A DNA stretch of 64,000 nucleotides from NCBI RefSeq assembly GCF_023740735.1, contig NZ_JAMRXH010000002.1:124001-188000 (forward strand), written 5' to 3'. Numbering within the stretch: the stretch's first letter is position 1; every line of letters begins with the position of its first letter. Origin of the DNA: Nocardia sp. CDC159 (GTDB taxonomy: Bacteria; Actinomycetota; Actinomycetes; Mycobacteriales; Mycobacteriaceae). This document shows positions 8,605 through 16,308 of the stretch, piece by piece. The notes under the pieces are model-generated. The model worked only from the letters and a program-made list of their open reading frames with translations. It made no database searches and had not been told where the DNA came from. The translations under genes and the position numbers were made by a program.

Positions 8605-10305
8605 GTGCGAATCCTGCTGGTAGCCAGCGCATTCAACAGTCTCACGCAGCGCGTTCACGCCGAGCTGCGCGAGCACGGCCACCAGGTGGGCGTCGAACTG
8701 GCATTGGGGGATGAGGCATTACGCGCACGGATCGCGGAATTTCGGCCGGAGCTGATTCTGGCGCCGATGTTGACCACCGCCATCCCGGAGGACGTCTGGA
8801 CGGCGCACACCGTGCTGATCGTGCATCCGGGACCCAAGGGCGATCGTGGCCCCTCCTCGCTCGACTGGGCCATCCACGAGGGCGCCCCGGAGTGGGGCGT
8901 CACCGTGCTGCAGGCCGTCGCCGAGATGGACGCCGGGCCGATCTGGGCCTCGGAACCGTTCCCGGTGGCCGCCTGCGGTAAGAGCGAGCTCTACCGCAAC
9001 GAGGTCGCCGACGCCGCCGTGCGCGCGGTGCTGACGGCCGTACATCGTTTCGCCACCGGCGGATTCGAGCCCGAGCCGCTGGACTACGACCGCCCCGACG
9101 TGCGCGGCCGCCTGCGGCCCTATCACGAGCAGCGGTACCGGCGCATCGACTGGGCCGCCGATGACACCGCCACCGTCCTGCGCAAACTCCGCGCCGCCGA
9201 TTCTCAGCCCGGCGTGCTGGACGAGTTGTTCGGCAGAGAGTACTTCCTGCACGGCGGCCACCGCGAGGACCGACTGCGCGGGACGCCCGGCGCGGTGATC
9301 GCGACCCGCGACGGGGCGCTGTGCCGGGCGACGGCCGACGGCGCGGTGTGGTTGCCGCAGTTGCGATCTCGTCGCGCCCCGGGCGGCCCGCCCACCTTCA
9401 AACAGCCCGCCGTGGCCGCGCTCGGGGCCGATCTGCCCGCCGATGTCCCCGAGGTCCCCGTCTCCCCGATCGAGGCCGCCACCCGCGACACCTGGTCGGA
9501 ACTGCGATATCGCGAGGAGAACGAGGTCGGCTATCTCGAATTCGCCTTTCCGGGCGGTGCGATGAGCACCGGCCAGTGCCGCCGCCTGCTGGCCGCGTAT
9601 CGCTATGCGTGCACGCGCCCGGTCGGTGTGCTGGTGCTCGGCCCGGCCCGCGACTTCTTCTCCAACGGCATCCATCTCAATGTGATCGAGGCGGCCGCCG
9701 ACCCGGCCGTCGAATCCTGGCACAACATCAACGCGATGAACGACCTGGTGGAGGCAATTCTCACCACCACCGACAAACTGGTCGTCTCGGCGCTGGCGGG
9801 CAATGCCGCGGCGGGCGGGGTGCTGCTGGCCCTGGCCGCCGACGAGGTGTGGTGCCGCGAATCGGTCGTGCTCAATCCGCACTATCGGCTGATGGGTCTG
9901 CACGGCTCGGAATACTGGACCTATACACTGCCGCGGCGGGTGGGCACGGCCGCGGCCGAGCGGCTCACCAACGAGGCCCTGCCCGTCGGCGCGCGGGCCG
10001 CCGCGGCGCTGGGGCTGGTGGATCGCACCCTACCCGGCGATGCCGCCCAGTTCTGGTCCCGGGTTCGCCAGGATGCCGAAAATCTTTCTGCCGCAACGGA
10101 ATTGGCCGACAGGCTGGTGCAGAAGAAGCGCCGCCGCGCGGCCGACGAGGCGATAAAACCACTATCGGCCTATCGCGCGGAGGAATTGGCGCAGATGCGC
10201 CGCAATTTCTTCCACCCCGGCGAGCCCTATCACCAGCTGCGCCGCAACTTCGTCCACAAGGTGCGACCGGCAGCGACGCCCTCGCATCTGACGATCGCCC
10301 GATAA
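8605..10305 (+). CDS. hypX: HypX/HoxX-like hydrogenase maturation protein (formyl transferase-crotonase fusion)
   Basis: 566 aa with the two-domain layout of HypX. Residues 1-270 resemble the N10-formyl-tetrahydrofolate-binding domain, with HPGPKGDRGPSSLDW at 74-88 and the downstream MDAGPIW. Residues about 285-566 are a crotonase-like half, with oxyanion-type AGNAAAGGVLLALAADEVW and LNPHYRLMGL. HypX of aerobic hydrogenase makers converts the formyl group to CO for the Fe(CO)(CN)2 centre of [NiFe]-hydrogenase. Start GTG 8605 has GAGGAG 5 nt upstream. No hyp or hydrogenase structural gene occurs in this window. It is followed by an MHYT-domain sensor 26 bp downstream. Confidence 0.85.
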   Translation: MRILLVASAFNSLTQRVHAELREHGHQVGVELALGDEALRARIAEFRPELILAPMLTTAIPEDVWTAHTVLIVHPGPKGDRGPSSLDWAIHEGAPEWGVTVLQAVAEMDAGPIWASEPFPVAACGKSELYRNEVADAAVRAVLTAVHRFATGGFEPEPLDYDRPDVRGRLRPYHEQRYRRIDWAADDTATVLRKLRAADSQPGVLDELFGREYFLHGGHREDRLRGTPGAVIATRDGALCRATADGAVWLPQLRSRRAPGGPPTFKQPAVAALGADLPADVPEVPVSPIEAATRDTWSELRYREENEVGYLEFAFPGGAMSTGQCRRLLAAYRYACTRPVGVLVLGPARDFFSNGIHLNVIEAAADPAVESWHNINAMNDLVEAILTTTDKLVVSALAGNAAAGGVLLALAADEVWCRESVVLNPHYRLMGLHGSEYWTYTLPRRVGTAAAERLTNEALPVGARAAAALGLVDRTLPGDAAQFWSRVRQDAENLSAATELADRLVQKKRRRAADEAIKPLSAYRAEELAQMRRNFFHPGEPYHQLRRNFVHKVRPAATPSHLTIAR

Positions 10306-10331
10306 CGACGAAATTCGACATTGGAGTTCGT

Positions 10332-11159
10332 GTGCTGGAATTGGACCATTTTCACCATGGTTGGCTGACCCCGGCCCTGGCCTATCTGATGTCCGTCATC
10401 GGATCGGTGCTCGGTCTGCGATGTGCGTTCCACGCCCGCGCCGCCCGCTGGCCCGGCGGTTGGTTGATCGCCGCGGCCGTGGCGCTCGGCGGCGCGGGCA
10501 TCTGGGTCATGCATTTCACCGCGATGCTCGGCTTCGCCATCGTCGGGACGACCATTCGCTACGACATGGCGATGACATTGCTCAGCGCCGCCATCGCCAT
10601 CGTGGTGGTGTGGCTCGGACTCTCCATCGCCGTGCGCGGGCGGCGCGAGGTCGTCGCGCTGCCGGTCGGCGGCGCGATCACCGGACTGGGCGTGGCATCG
10701 ATGCACTACCTCGGCATGTATGCGATGCATTCGGCAGCGGTCGTGCATTACCGACCCAGCCTGGTGGCGCTGTCCATCGCGATCGCGGTGGTGGCGGCGA
10801 CCGCGGCGCTGTGGTTCATGCTGCATTTGCGCGGCTTCCTGGCCACCCTGGGCGCGGCGCTGATCATGGGTTTGGCGGTGTGCGGAATGCATTACACCGG
10901 GATGGCTTCCATGTCCGCCGAACACGGCGGCCACGATGTCGCGCTCGGTGGTTCCGATCCCATGCAGTTGCTCACGCCGCTGATCGTGATCGTCACGCTG
11001 GTCACCATGATGCTGATCGTGCTGGTCGGTCTGGCCGAGATCGATTCGGCGGAACGGCTGTCCGCCGATCGACGCCGACCGGCCGTCACATCGGCGGCCG
11101 AGCCGGTGCTCGCCGACAGCGGTCGGCAGTGGCCGCGTCGGCCACCCGCGGAGCACTGA
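10332..11159 (+). CDS. MHYT-domain integral membrane sensor
   Basis: 275 aa, seven predicted membrane helices. Three MHYT-type motifs are visible: VMHFTAM, SMHYLGM and GMHYTGM, repeated at the spacing expected of the MHYT domain, whose His/Met residues are proposed to bind copper and sense a diatomic gas (O2, CO, NO). There is no C-terminal GGDEF, EAL or kinase domain; the short Arg-rich tail ends at about 275. Start GTG 10332 is chosen because TTGGAG stands 5-6 nt upstream. The 26-bp gap after the HypX-like gene makes cotranscription likely, linking a CO-producing maturase to a proposed gas sensor. Confidence 0.85.
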   Translation: MLELDHFHHGWLTPALAYLMSVIGSVLGLRCAFHARAARWPGGWLIAAAVALGGAGIWVMHFTAMLGFAIVGTTIRYDMAMTLLSAAIAIVVVWLGLSIAVRGRREVVALPVGGAITGLGVASMHYLGMYAMHSAAVVHYRPSLVALSIAIAVVAATAALWFMLHLRGFLATLGAALIMGLAVCGMHYTGMASMSAEHGGHDVALGGSDPMQLLTPLIVIVTLVTMMLIVLVGLAEIDSAERLSADRRRPAVTSAAEPVLADSGRQWPRRPPAEH

Positions 11160-11165
11160 GGAGAG

Positions 11166-11456
11166 TCACCCGGTGTAGCTACCCCGGCGAATCCACTCCT
11201 GGGCCGCGGCCTTGGCCTCGTCCACCGAGCGTGCCGACGCCTCCCGGACCAGGCTGCCGTCCAGTCTGCCGATCCGCCATGCACACGTGGTACGGGTCGT
11301 CGCCTTCACCCGGGCGCGGCATTCACCGAAATCCTTGGTCAGCCACCACTCCGCGGGACCACCGGCCAGCGCCCAGCCGTCGGTGGCGTGCTCCGGGCGA
11401 ATCGGCCCGAACGGCTCCTCGCCGGAATTCGCCCGGTTGTCCGTGTGGTCGACCAC
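11166..11456 (-). CDS. small hypothetical protein
   Basis: 96 aa, cytoplasmic, no signal. The central part WWLTKDFGECRARVKATTRT and the C-terminal helix SVDEAKAAAQEWI suggest a small alpha/beta fold with one disulfide or no disulfide. No recognised family. GTG 11456 is preferred because GGAGGGGAG ends 3 nt upstream; a longer frame reaching 11603 has poor composition. The gene ends 6 bp after the convergent MHYT gene. Function unknown. Confidence 0.6.
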   Translation of the reverse strand: MVDHTDNRANSGEEPFGPIRPEHATDGWALAGGPAEWWLTKDFGECRARVKATTRTTCAWRIGRLDGSLVREASARSVDEAKAAAQEWIRRGSYTG

Positions 11457-11643
11457 CTGCTCCCCTCCGCTTACCCGACGGTCGTTTCCCAGTATCCTCG
11501 TCTGCGTTGTGCCGCAACGTGATTTCGGCATCGTATAGATGGTCGCAGCAGTGACAGGATTCGACCAGTCCCTCGATTCGAGCATGCGCAAGCCCGAATG
11601 CAAGAACGTTCGCCGGGGCGGTTAGTTTGGTGCACAGGGCATT

Positions 11644-12426
11644 TCAGAAGCGGCGGGCTCCGGACACCGGCATCTCGGATATCGGTGACATCACGACGCC
11701 GCTGCCACTGGTGGCGGCGTGAATCACCCGGCCGTCTCCGGCGTAGAGCGCGGAATGGTCGCCGCCGTAGAACGACACCAGATCGCCGGGCTCCAGCTCG
11801 TCCAGCGGCACCGGAGTACCGGCGGCGAGCTGTTCGTAGCTGGTGCGCGGCAATTCGACGCCCGCCTGCTCATAGGACCACTGCACCAGGCCGGAGCAGT
11901 CGAAGGAATCCGGGCCGTTCGAACCGAAGGCGTAGGCCGAACCCAGCTTGGATTCGGCGGCCGCCACGGCGAGTTGGCCGGGAGTCTTCTCCGGTGTCGC
12001 GGCCGGCGCGGAGGGCTGGGGCTGCGGCAGCAGGCCGGGAGGCATTGGCAGCGAACGCAAGTCGAGGCCGGGAACCAGCGCCTGCACGGCGCTCAGCAGA
12101 TCGGTGGCCACGGAGTCGACCCGGATGCCGGGGATGGGCGCCGGGGCGGCGATCGCGTCGGCCTGCCGGGCGGGTTCCGAAACCATCGGTGCGACAACCT
12201 CTTCCGGAATCGCCACCAGCGCCTCCGGCAGCGGGCCGGGCGTCGGTGCCACCCCGGGGAGGTCGAGGGTGCCGATTCCGGGGATCTGCACCGGCTGCGC
12301 CGCGGCCTGTCCACTGCTCAGCAGCAGGGCGCCGATCGCGCCGAGGACGACCACCGCGGCGGCCATCATCCACCAGAGCAACGGCCGCAGCAAGCGGTGA
12401 TATCGGCCTTCGCTGTTTCCTGCCAT
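11644..12426 (-). CDS. NlpC/P60 peptidoglycan endopeptidase, membrane-anchored/secreted
   Basis: 260 aa. Residues 18-37 are a hydrophobic signal/anchor after an Arg-rich start; 45-150 form a Pro/Ala/Val-rich spacer; 150-260 are the NlpC/P60 catalytic domain. The catalytic Cys177 lies in FDCSGLVQW, His224 in GDHSALYAG and a third polar residue, His236, in VIHAATSG. This is the cysteine-peptidase triad of RipA/RipB-type D,L-endopeptidases that cut peptide stems during cell separation. ATG 12426 has GGAGG 8 nt upstream. It is a single gene between the small hypothetical gene and the partition pair, preceded by an AT-rich promoter region. Confidence 0.88.
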   Translation of the reverse strand: MAGNSEGRYHRLLRPLLWWMMAAAVVVLGAIGALLLSSGQAAAQPVQIPGIGTLDLPGVAPTPGPLPEALVAIPEEVVAPMVSEPARQADAIAAPAPIPGIRVDSVATDLLSAVQALVPGLDLRSLPMPPGLLPQPQPSAPAATPEKTPGQLAVAAAESKLGSAYAFGSNGPDSFDCSGLVQWSYEQAGVELPRTSYEQLAAGTPVPLDELEPGDLVSFYGGDHSALYAGDGRVIHAATSGSGVVMSPISEMPVSGARRF

Positions 12427-12625
12427 GATGCGGTCCTCCGATCCTTTCATCGGAGGCCGGACGCTCGCCCGACTCTCCGAACAGTTTCGAAAAACGTCGC
12501 GATGTGCATTCGGTCCAGCGGATCCGAGAAGTCATCATTCGCCCGCATCAAAACAATTACAAACAGGAACACGCATTTATTGATAACAACGCGATAAACA
12601 ATCGAAAACCAATGGATTACGGAGA
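12427..12625 (-). promoter_or_regulatory. AT-rich upstream region of the NlpC/P60 gene
   Basis: About 200 bp without a gene. The stretch 12540-12612 is strongly AT-rich (runs such as AAAACAATTACAAACAGG) against a background near 70% GC. It is the presumed promoter area of the NlpC/P60 gene and a plausible binding place for a nucleoid protein of the Lsr2 type. No clear -35/-10 pair was chosen. Confidence 0.4.
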
Positions 12626-12664
12626 AATGCCCCGCTGCGGATTGTTTTTCCGCTGCGGGGCATT
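12626..12664. terminator. strong intrinsic terminator after the partition genes
   Basis: Ten-bp outer stem AATGCCCCGC/GCGGGGCATT plus an inner GCGG/CCGC stem across a T-T mismatch, with loop ATTGTTTTT. It is followed by TTCTTC on the plus strand and TTTCTCC on the minus strand. It lies 14 bp after the minus-strand parB-like stop, so it mainly terminates that operon. Confidence 0.8.
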
Positions 12665-12677
12665 TTCTTCGGCCCGG

Positions 12678-13502
12678 TCAGGCGCTTAACTGCTGTTCGA
12701 TGCGCGCGGCCAGGTCGCGCAATTTTGCGGCGAATTCTCGGGCCGCATCCGGATCGTCGTTCGAACTTTTCACGACCCGGCGACTCAGGGCCACCAATCG
12801 CGATTCCACGGTGCTGAACAAATCGATGGGACGCTCGGGCGCGGGCTCCCGCATCTCGCCGCGCAGCCAGGATTGCAATCGCTGCACGACCTGATCCTTG
12901 TCGAATTGTTCGGGCAGCACCGAAATCGCCTCGCGTATTTTTCCGGCGGTGACCTTCGGCGTACCAGCGGCCAGCGTGGCATAGACCGTCACGGCCGCCT
13001 CCTCGCCGTGCTCGGCCGCCACCGGAAGCAGTTCGCGAATCTGCCCCTCATTGATTCCCGGCGCCATCGGATGCAGCCGGGCGGCCAGCGGCCAGGCGCG
13101 AATCAGCTTGTGGGCGTAGGAGCGTTGCATATCCCACCGCTGTTCCACGTAATCGTCGAAGGTGGCGTAGGCGTCGCGATACAACCGGCCGTCCCGCACG
13201 ATCTGCAGCGCGCGACCGGCCGCCCAGAACGCGAGTCGCAAAGTGCCGATCGAGGATTCGCAGGCCGACAGCTGATCCTGCTCCCGCTCACTGAGCGGGC
13301 CGTCCCCGGCCGTGGGCAACGGCATGGTCAGCACGCTGGCGGCCGGGTCGGGCACCGGTGGCACCACCGACAGGGCCGGACCCGAACGCCGCCATTCGGC
13401 ATCGCGCAGCGGCGAGACCGGCGGGGTGTGCTCGGCCGAATCGGCCAGCGGATTCGCGGCGGCGGCCCCGCCGATCACGGATTTCCTGCGTTGCGGAGGC
13501 AT
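12678..13502 (-). CDS. ParB-like partition partner (plasmid-type)
   Basis: 274 aa. Its start overlaps the ParA stop by 4 bp (ATGA), so it is the second gene of a partition operon. The N-terminal 80 residues are Pro/Ala-rich and look disordered. Residues about 85-215 contain a helical region (WAAGRALQIVRDGRLYRDAYATF, in part, then VEQRWDMQRSYAHKLIRAW) that fits a helix-turn-helix DNA binder like those in actinobacterial plasmid partition proteins. No canonical ParB CTP-binding box (GERR) is seen. The C-terminus is a charged helix. Role inferred from position next to ParA. Confidence 0.65.
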   Translation of the reverse strand: MPPQRRKSVIGGAAAANPLADSAEHTPPVSPLRDAEWRRSGPALSVVPPVPDPAASVLTMPLPTAGDGPLSEREQDQLSACESSIGTLRLAFWAAGRALQIVRDGRLYRDAYATFDDYVEQRWDMQRSYAHKLIRAWPLAARLHPMAPGINEGQIRELLPVAAEHGEEAAVTVYATLAAGTPKVTAGKIREAISVLPEQFDKDQVVQRLQSWLRGEMREPAPERPIDLFSTVESRLVALSRRVVKSSNDDPDAAREFAAKLRDLAARIEQQLSA

Positions 13503-14227
13503 CAGGCGGGCACCCCCAGTGCGACGCGGTAGGGTTCGACCAGTTCGTCGCCCACCTGGCGATATTCACCCAGATCCTCGAGTGGATTCTCGGCACCCTC
13601 GCCGACTTCCCCATCGGCGGCTTCCCGATACCACTTCCAGGCGCTCAGATACGACTCGAACACCTCGTACCCGGCATCCTCCAGATGCGAACGCTGGGTG
13701 CGATATTCCGTGGAGACGTTGACACCGTTCTTCATCGTCACCGGAACCTTGGTCATCAACACGCGGACCCGTATTTCTCGGGCCGCATCGGCGGCCGCCT
13801 CCTCGGCGGCCCGATATGTACTCGGCACTCGTTTCACCTCCGATGGACTCACGCTCGTCAATAGAATGAGCTCGTCGGTCGCGGGAATCGCGGCCTTGAA
13901 GATATCCGCGGATTCACCACCGGCATCCACGATCACCACGTCGTAGTTCGCGGCATTGTCGGCAATACAGTCGTCGACGTGCCGGGACGGAAACGCGATG
14001 AGCGTGAACGGCACCTCGATCTCGCCCTTGAGCAGCCTGCGGTACCAGGAGTATCCGGTCTGGCTAAGTGGATCGGCGTCGATCACCAGGACGCGCAGCT
14101 GGTGCACCTGCGCGAAGTATCCGGCGAGGAAAAAGGCGGAAGTGGTCTTCCCGACGCCGCCCTTCAGATTCCCCAGGGTCACCACCAGGGGCTTGGGCAG
14201 ATCGAGCGGTGCAACAGAATTCGTCAT
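13502..14227 (-). CDS. ParA-family partition ATPase
   Basis: 241 aa, the size of small (type Ib-like) ParA proteins. Deviant Walker A KGGVGKTT at residues 22-29, Walker A' region VLVIDADPLSQTGYSW, and Walker B VVIVDAGG. It lacks an N-terminal HTH, so autoregulation would depend on the partner protein. ATG 14227 is chosen because GGAGGAC stands upstream; a frame back to 14362 would run through the palindromic promoter. ParA ATPases move DNA or cargo by cycling on the nucleoid. This pair is not next to any chromosomal oriC marker (no rsmG, rnpA or dnaA), so it is not the primary chromosomal parAB. Confidence 0.85.
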   Translation of the reverse strand: MTNSVAPLDLPKPLVVTLGNLKGGVGKTTSAFFLAGYFAQVHQLRVLVIDADPLSQTGYSWYRRLLKGEIEVPFTLIAFPSRHVDDCIADNAANYDVVIVDAGGESADIFKAAIPATDELILLTSVSPSEVKRVPSTYRAAEEAAADAAREIRVRVLMTKVPVTMKNGVNVSTEYRTQRSHLEDAGYEVFESYLSAWKWYREAADGEVGEGAENPLEDLGEYRQVGDELVEPYRVALGVPA

Positions 14228-14274
14228 AGACGGTCCTCCCGTAATGAGGAGAGCATTACTGTGCGGGGACAGTC

Positions 14275-14368
14275 TTACACGCGTGTAACTCGAACGCGTT
14301 TCATTTGTCTGGTGTGTCGGGGATGTGCTGTGTCCAATTGGACACGGGGCGGGTGGGTCCAATTGGAC
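14275..14368. promoter_or_regulatory. three palindromes in the parA promoter (operator/parS candidates)
   Basis: A perfect TTACACGCGTGTAA (14275-14288) and two copies of GTCCAATTGGAC (14332-14343, extended to TGTCCAATTGGACA, and 14357-14368), the latter 25 bp apart centre to centre. They lie 50-140 bp upstream of parA. Iterated identical palindromes before a ParA gene are typical of centromere-like parS or of autoregulatory operators. The proximal TetR gene ends at 14378, so they could alternatively be tied to it. Confidence 0.6.
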
Positions 14369-14377
14369 ACAGTCGGT

Positions 14378-14935
14378 TCAGCCGTCGAGCACTGCCGTGG
14401 CGAGGCCGCGGGCGTACCGCTCGTCGGTGCCGGGGACCGCGAAGACCGTTCGGAAGTGAAGCGGCGCGACGACGCGGTCCAGGACGGTGTCGAGCGGCGG
14501 CGGATGCTCGCCGCGGGCGCGCGCCGCCGCGAGCACCGATTCGAATTGGGCGCCCACCCGAATCAGGCACGCGCGCAGGCCCGTTCGGCGCTCGCCCGCG
14601 TCTCCGGCCAGCTCCGCGCACAGGTATGCGATACCACCCGGTCGGGACAATTCCGCGAGCGTCCAGGCGGCGCAGTTCGCCAGGTCCGCTTGCAACTCGC
14701 CGGTCTGCGCGGGCGCGGGCGCGCGGGTGTGCGCGGCGACGTCGGCGAGCAGGGCGGCGAGTGTGCCCCAGCGGCGGTAGACCGTACTCGCGGTGACGCC
14801 CGCGCGAGCCGCGACGGCCGGAATCGTCATCCGGTCCGCGCCCAGTTCGACGACCAGATCCGTGGCGGCCCGATACACCGCCGCCCGGATGCGGGCGCTG
14901 CGGCCGCCGGGTCTGGTGCGAGCCGAGGTGGTCAC
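14378..14935 (-). CDS. TetR-family regulator
   Basis: 185 aa. HTH at about residues 17-62: IRAAVYRAATDLVVELG, then recognition helix GVTASTVYRRWGTL. The WG-containing recognition helix is of the TetR subgroup with a TetR_C_11-like C-terminal domain. It is transcribed away from the EamA exporter gene, so it is the likely local regulator of that exporter. Effector unknown. Confidence 0.88.
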   Translation of the reverse strand: MTTSARTRPGGRSARIRAAVYRAATDLVVELGADRMTIPAVAARAGVTASTVYRRWGTLAALLADVAAHTRAPAPAQTGELQADLANCAAWTLAELSRPGGIAYLCAELAGDAGERRTGLRACLIRVGAQFESVLAAARARGEHPPPLDTVLDRVVAPLHFRTVFAVPGTDERYARGLATAVLDG

Positions 14936-15017
14936 GGTCGGAGCTTAACGCAAAGAGATTCGCTTTAAGGCGATCTCGCCTTCATCCGGTCTCGGTGCGT
15001 CGGCTAGAGTGGCGACC

Positions 15018-15059
15018 GTGCACCGGATCTACAAAGTCACTCCGCCCCCCGCCCGCTGA
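15018..15059 (+). CDS. candidate leaderless 13-codon leader peptide with Pro-Pro-Pro
   Basis: A GTG at 15018 opens a short frame encoding (M)HRIYKVTPPPAR and then TGA. A TAGAGT box (15005-15010) stands exactly 7 nt upstream, so a transcript would begin on the start codon. CCG-CCC-CCC gives a triple proline, a known ribosome-stalling stretch. The stop codon falls in the loop of a CCCGC/GCGGG hairpin. The frame lies 135 bp before the EamA exporter ATG. A translation-coupled attenuator sensing a stalled ribosome (translation inhibitor, EF-P state, amino-acid or drug level) is inferred. Confidence 0.5.
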   Translation: MHRIYKVTPPPAR

Positions 15060-15126
15060 GCGGGGTGGTCTCCGAGTCGGGTCGGCACAGCCGCTCGACT
15101 GATTCGTAGTACCGGTCTGCGGTACC
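15052..15126 (+). promoter_or_regulatory. structured 5' leader of the exporter mRNA
   Basis: Two compact hairpins follow the leader peptide. CCCGC-TGA-GCGGG (about 15052-15064) has the leader stop codon as its loop. GTACCG-GTCTG-CGGTAC (15109-15125) has a 6-bp perfect stem. Between them is a G/C-rich stretch able to pair alternatively. No U-tract was found, so if this attenuates it would be by Rho or by masking the downstream start rather than by a simple terminator. Confidence 0.4.
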
Positions 15127-15193
15127 AGCTTCGGTAGCACCTGCCCCGCGTCGTCGATCACCTTTGTCCTTCGACGCAGGAGCACTTCCTCAC

Positions 15194-16090
15194 ATGTCCA
15201 TCGACGTCGTCGCGCCCGCGCGCGACCGTTCCGCGGCGGCCCTGCTGGCCGCTGGAATCCTCTGGGGCACCGGCGGTCTGGCCGGGGCCATGCTCACTCG
15301 GCAGACCGGCCTGCATCCGCTGTCCGTCGCGACCTATCGCCTACTGCTCGGCGGCGGGCTGGCGGTGGCGCTACTGGCCATCTCGGGCGGGCTGCGCGGA
15401 GTGCCGCGCACCCGGGCGGCGCTGCGCCGCATCCTGGTGACCGGCGCGCTGCTCGGCTTCTTCCAGGCCGCCTACTTCGTTGCCGTCCAGTACACCTCGG
15501 TGGGCATGGCCACCATGGTGACCATCGGCATGCTCCCGGTCTTCGTGGCCATCGGCACCGCACTGCGCGACCGCCGCATCCCCCAACCGACCACCCTGGC
15601 CGCCATCGCCGTGGCAATCACGGGCCTGGCACTGCTCACCGGCTCCCGCATCGACGCGATCGGCGGCTGGCACCTCCTCACCGGGGTCACCTTCGCCCTC
15701 GCCGCCGCCATCGGCTTCGCCCTCCTGACCCTCATCACCACCACCCCCGTCCCCGGCCTGGACCCGTTGCGCACCACAGCCTTCGGCATGCTCACCGGCG
15801 GCCTCCTCCTCACCCCCGCGGCCCTCCCCCTCGGCATGACCCTCCCCCTCACCCCCACCACCCTGGCCACCGCCGCCTACCTGGGCAGCGCCCCCACAGC
15901 CCTCGCCTACACCGCCTACTTCCGCGGCCTGCGCACCGCGGCCCCCGTATTCGCCTCCCTGGCAGCCCTCCTCGAACCCCTCACAGCAACCCTCCTCTCC
16001 CTGGCCCTCCTGAACGAACACCTCACCCCCTGGGGCTGGACCGGCGCCGCCCTCCTCATCGCGGCCCTCGCACTGAGCTCCCGCCGCTGA
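15194..16090 (+). CDS. EamA/DMT-family transporter
   Basis: About 298 aa with ten predicted membrane helices in two EamA repeats (first beginning ALLAAGILWGTGGLAG, second LLTGVTFALAAAIGFALL). Drug/metabolite transporters of this size export amino acids, nucleosides or drugs; the substrate cannot be read. ATG 15194 is chosen: AGGAG lies 11 nt upstream, while an upstream TTG at 15164 lacks support. The second half of the gene is unusually rich in CTC/ACC runs. It is divergent from a TetR gene and has a structured leader with a candidate Pro-rich leader peptide, so control may be both transcriptional and translational. Confidence 0.85.
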   Translation: MSIDVVAPARDRSAAALLAAGILWGTGGLAGAMLTRQTGLHPLSVATYRLLLGGGLAVALLAISGGLRGVPRTRAALRRILVTGALLGFFQAAYFVAVQYTSVGMATMVTIGMLPVFVAIGTALRDRRIPQPTTLAAIAVAITGLALLTGSRIDAIGGWHLLTGVTFALAAAIGFALLTLITTTPVPGLDPLRTTAFGMLTGGLLLTPAALPLGMTLPLTPTTLATAAYLGSAPTALAYTAYFRGLRTAAPVFASLAALLEPLTATLLSLALLNEHLTPWGWTGAALLIAALALSSRR

Positions 16091-16103
16091 CCCGAACCCG
16101 AAT

Positions 16104-16138
16104 CCCCGCCTTGCATCGCGCTGCGCTGCAAGGCGGGG
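16104..16138. repeat. REP-like hairpin repeat, copy 1
   Basis: Perfect 12-bp stem CCCCGCCTTGCA/TGCAAGGCGGGG around the 11-nt loop TCGCGCTGCGC, followed by AACAAGAAGAGCGC. No U-run, so it is not a standard terminator. Copy 2 at 16219-16253 has the same loop and flank. Confidence 0.75.
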
Positions 16139-16218
16139 AACAAGAAGAGCGCCTACTGGGAACGAGGAAACGCGCCCACCCGGAACAAGAAGAACGCGCT
16201 CATCCCGACCCCGCGGCT

Positions 16219-16253
16219 CCCTGCCCTGCATCGCGCTGCGCTGCAAGGCAGGG
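16219..16253. repeat. REP-like hairpin repeat, copy 2
   Basis: Stem CCCTGCCCTGCA/TGCAAGGCAGGG with one mismatched pair and the same TCGCGCTGCGC loop as copy 1, 115 bp downstream. The flank AACAACAAGGAGAGCGC also matches. The arms differ by compensating changes (CCCCGCC...GGCGGGG versus CCCTGCC...GGCAGGG), which indicates selection on the fold. Confidence 0.75.
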
Positions 16254-16308
16254 AACAACAAGGAGAGCGCGCGCCCAGCGGTGAGGTAGGAAGACCTCGT
16301 TTCCCGCA

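Noticed and set aside
14331..14368. GTCCAATTGGAC copies as terminator hairpins of the TetR gene
   Set aside because: Stems are short and AT-centred without loops or U-tracts; as DNA palindromes they fit protein-binding sites better.
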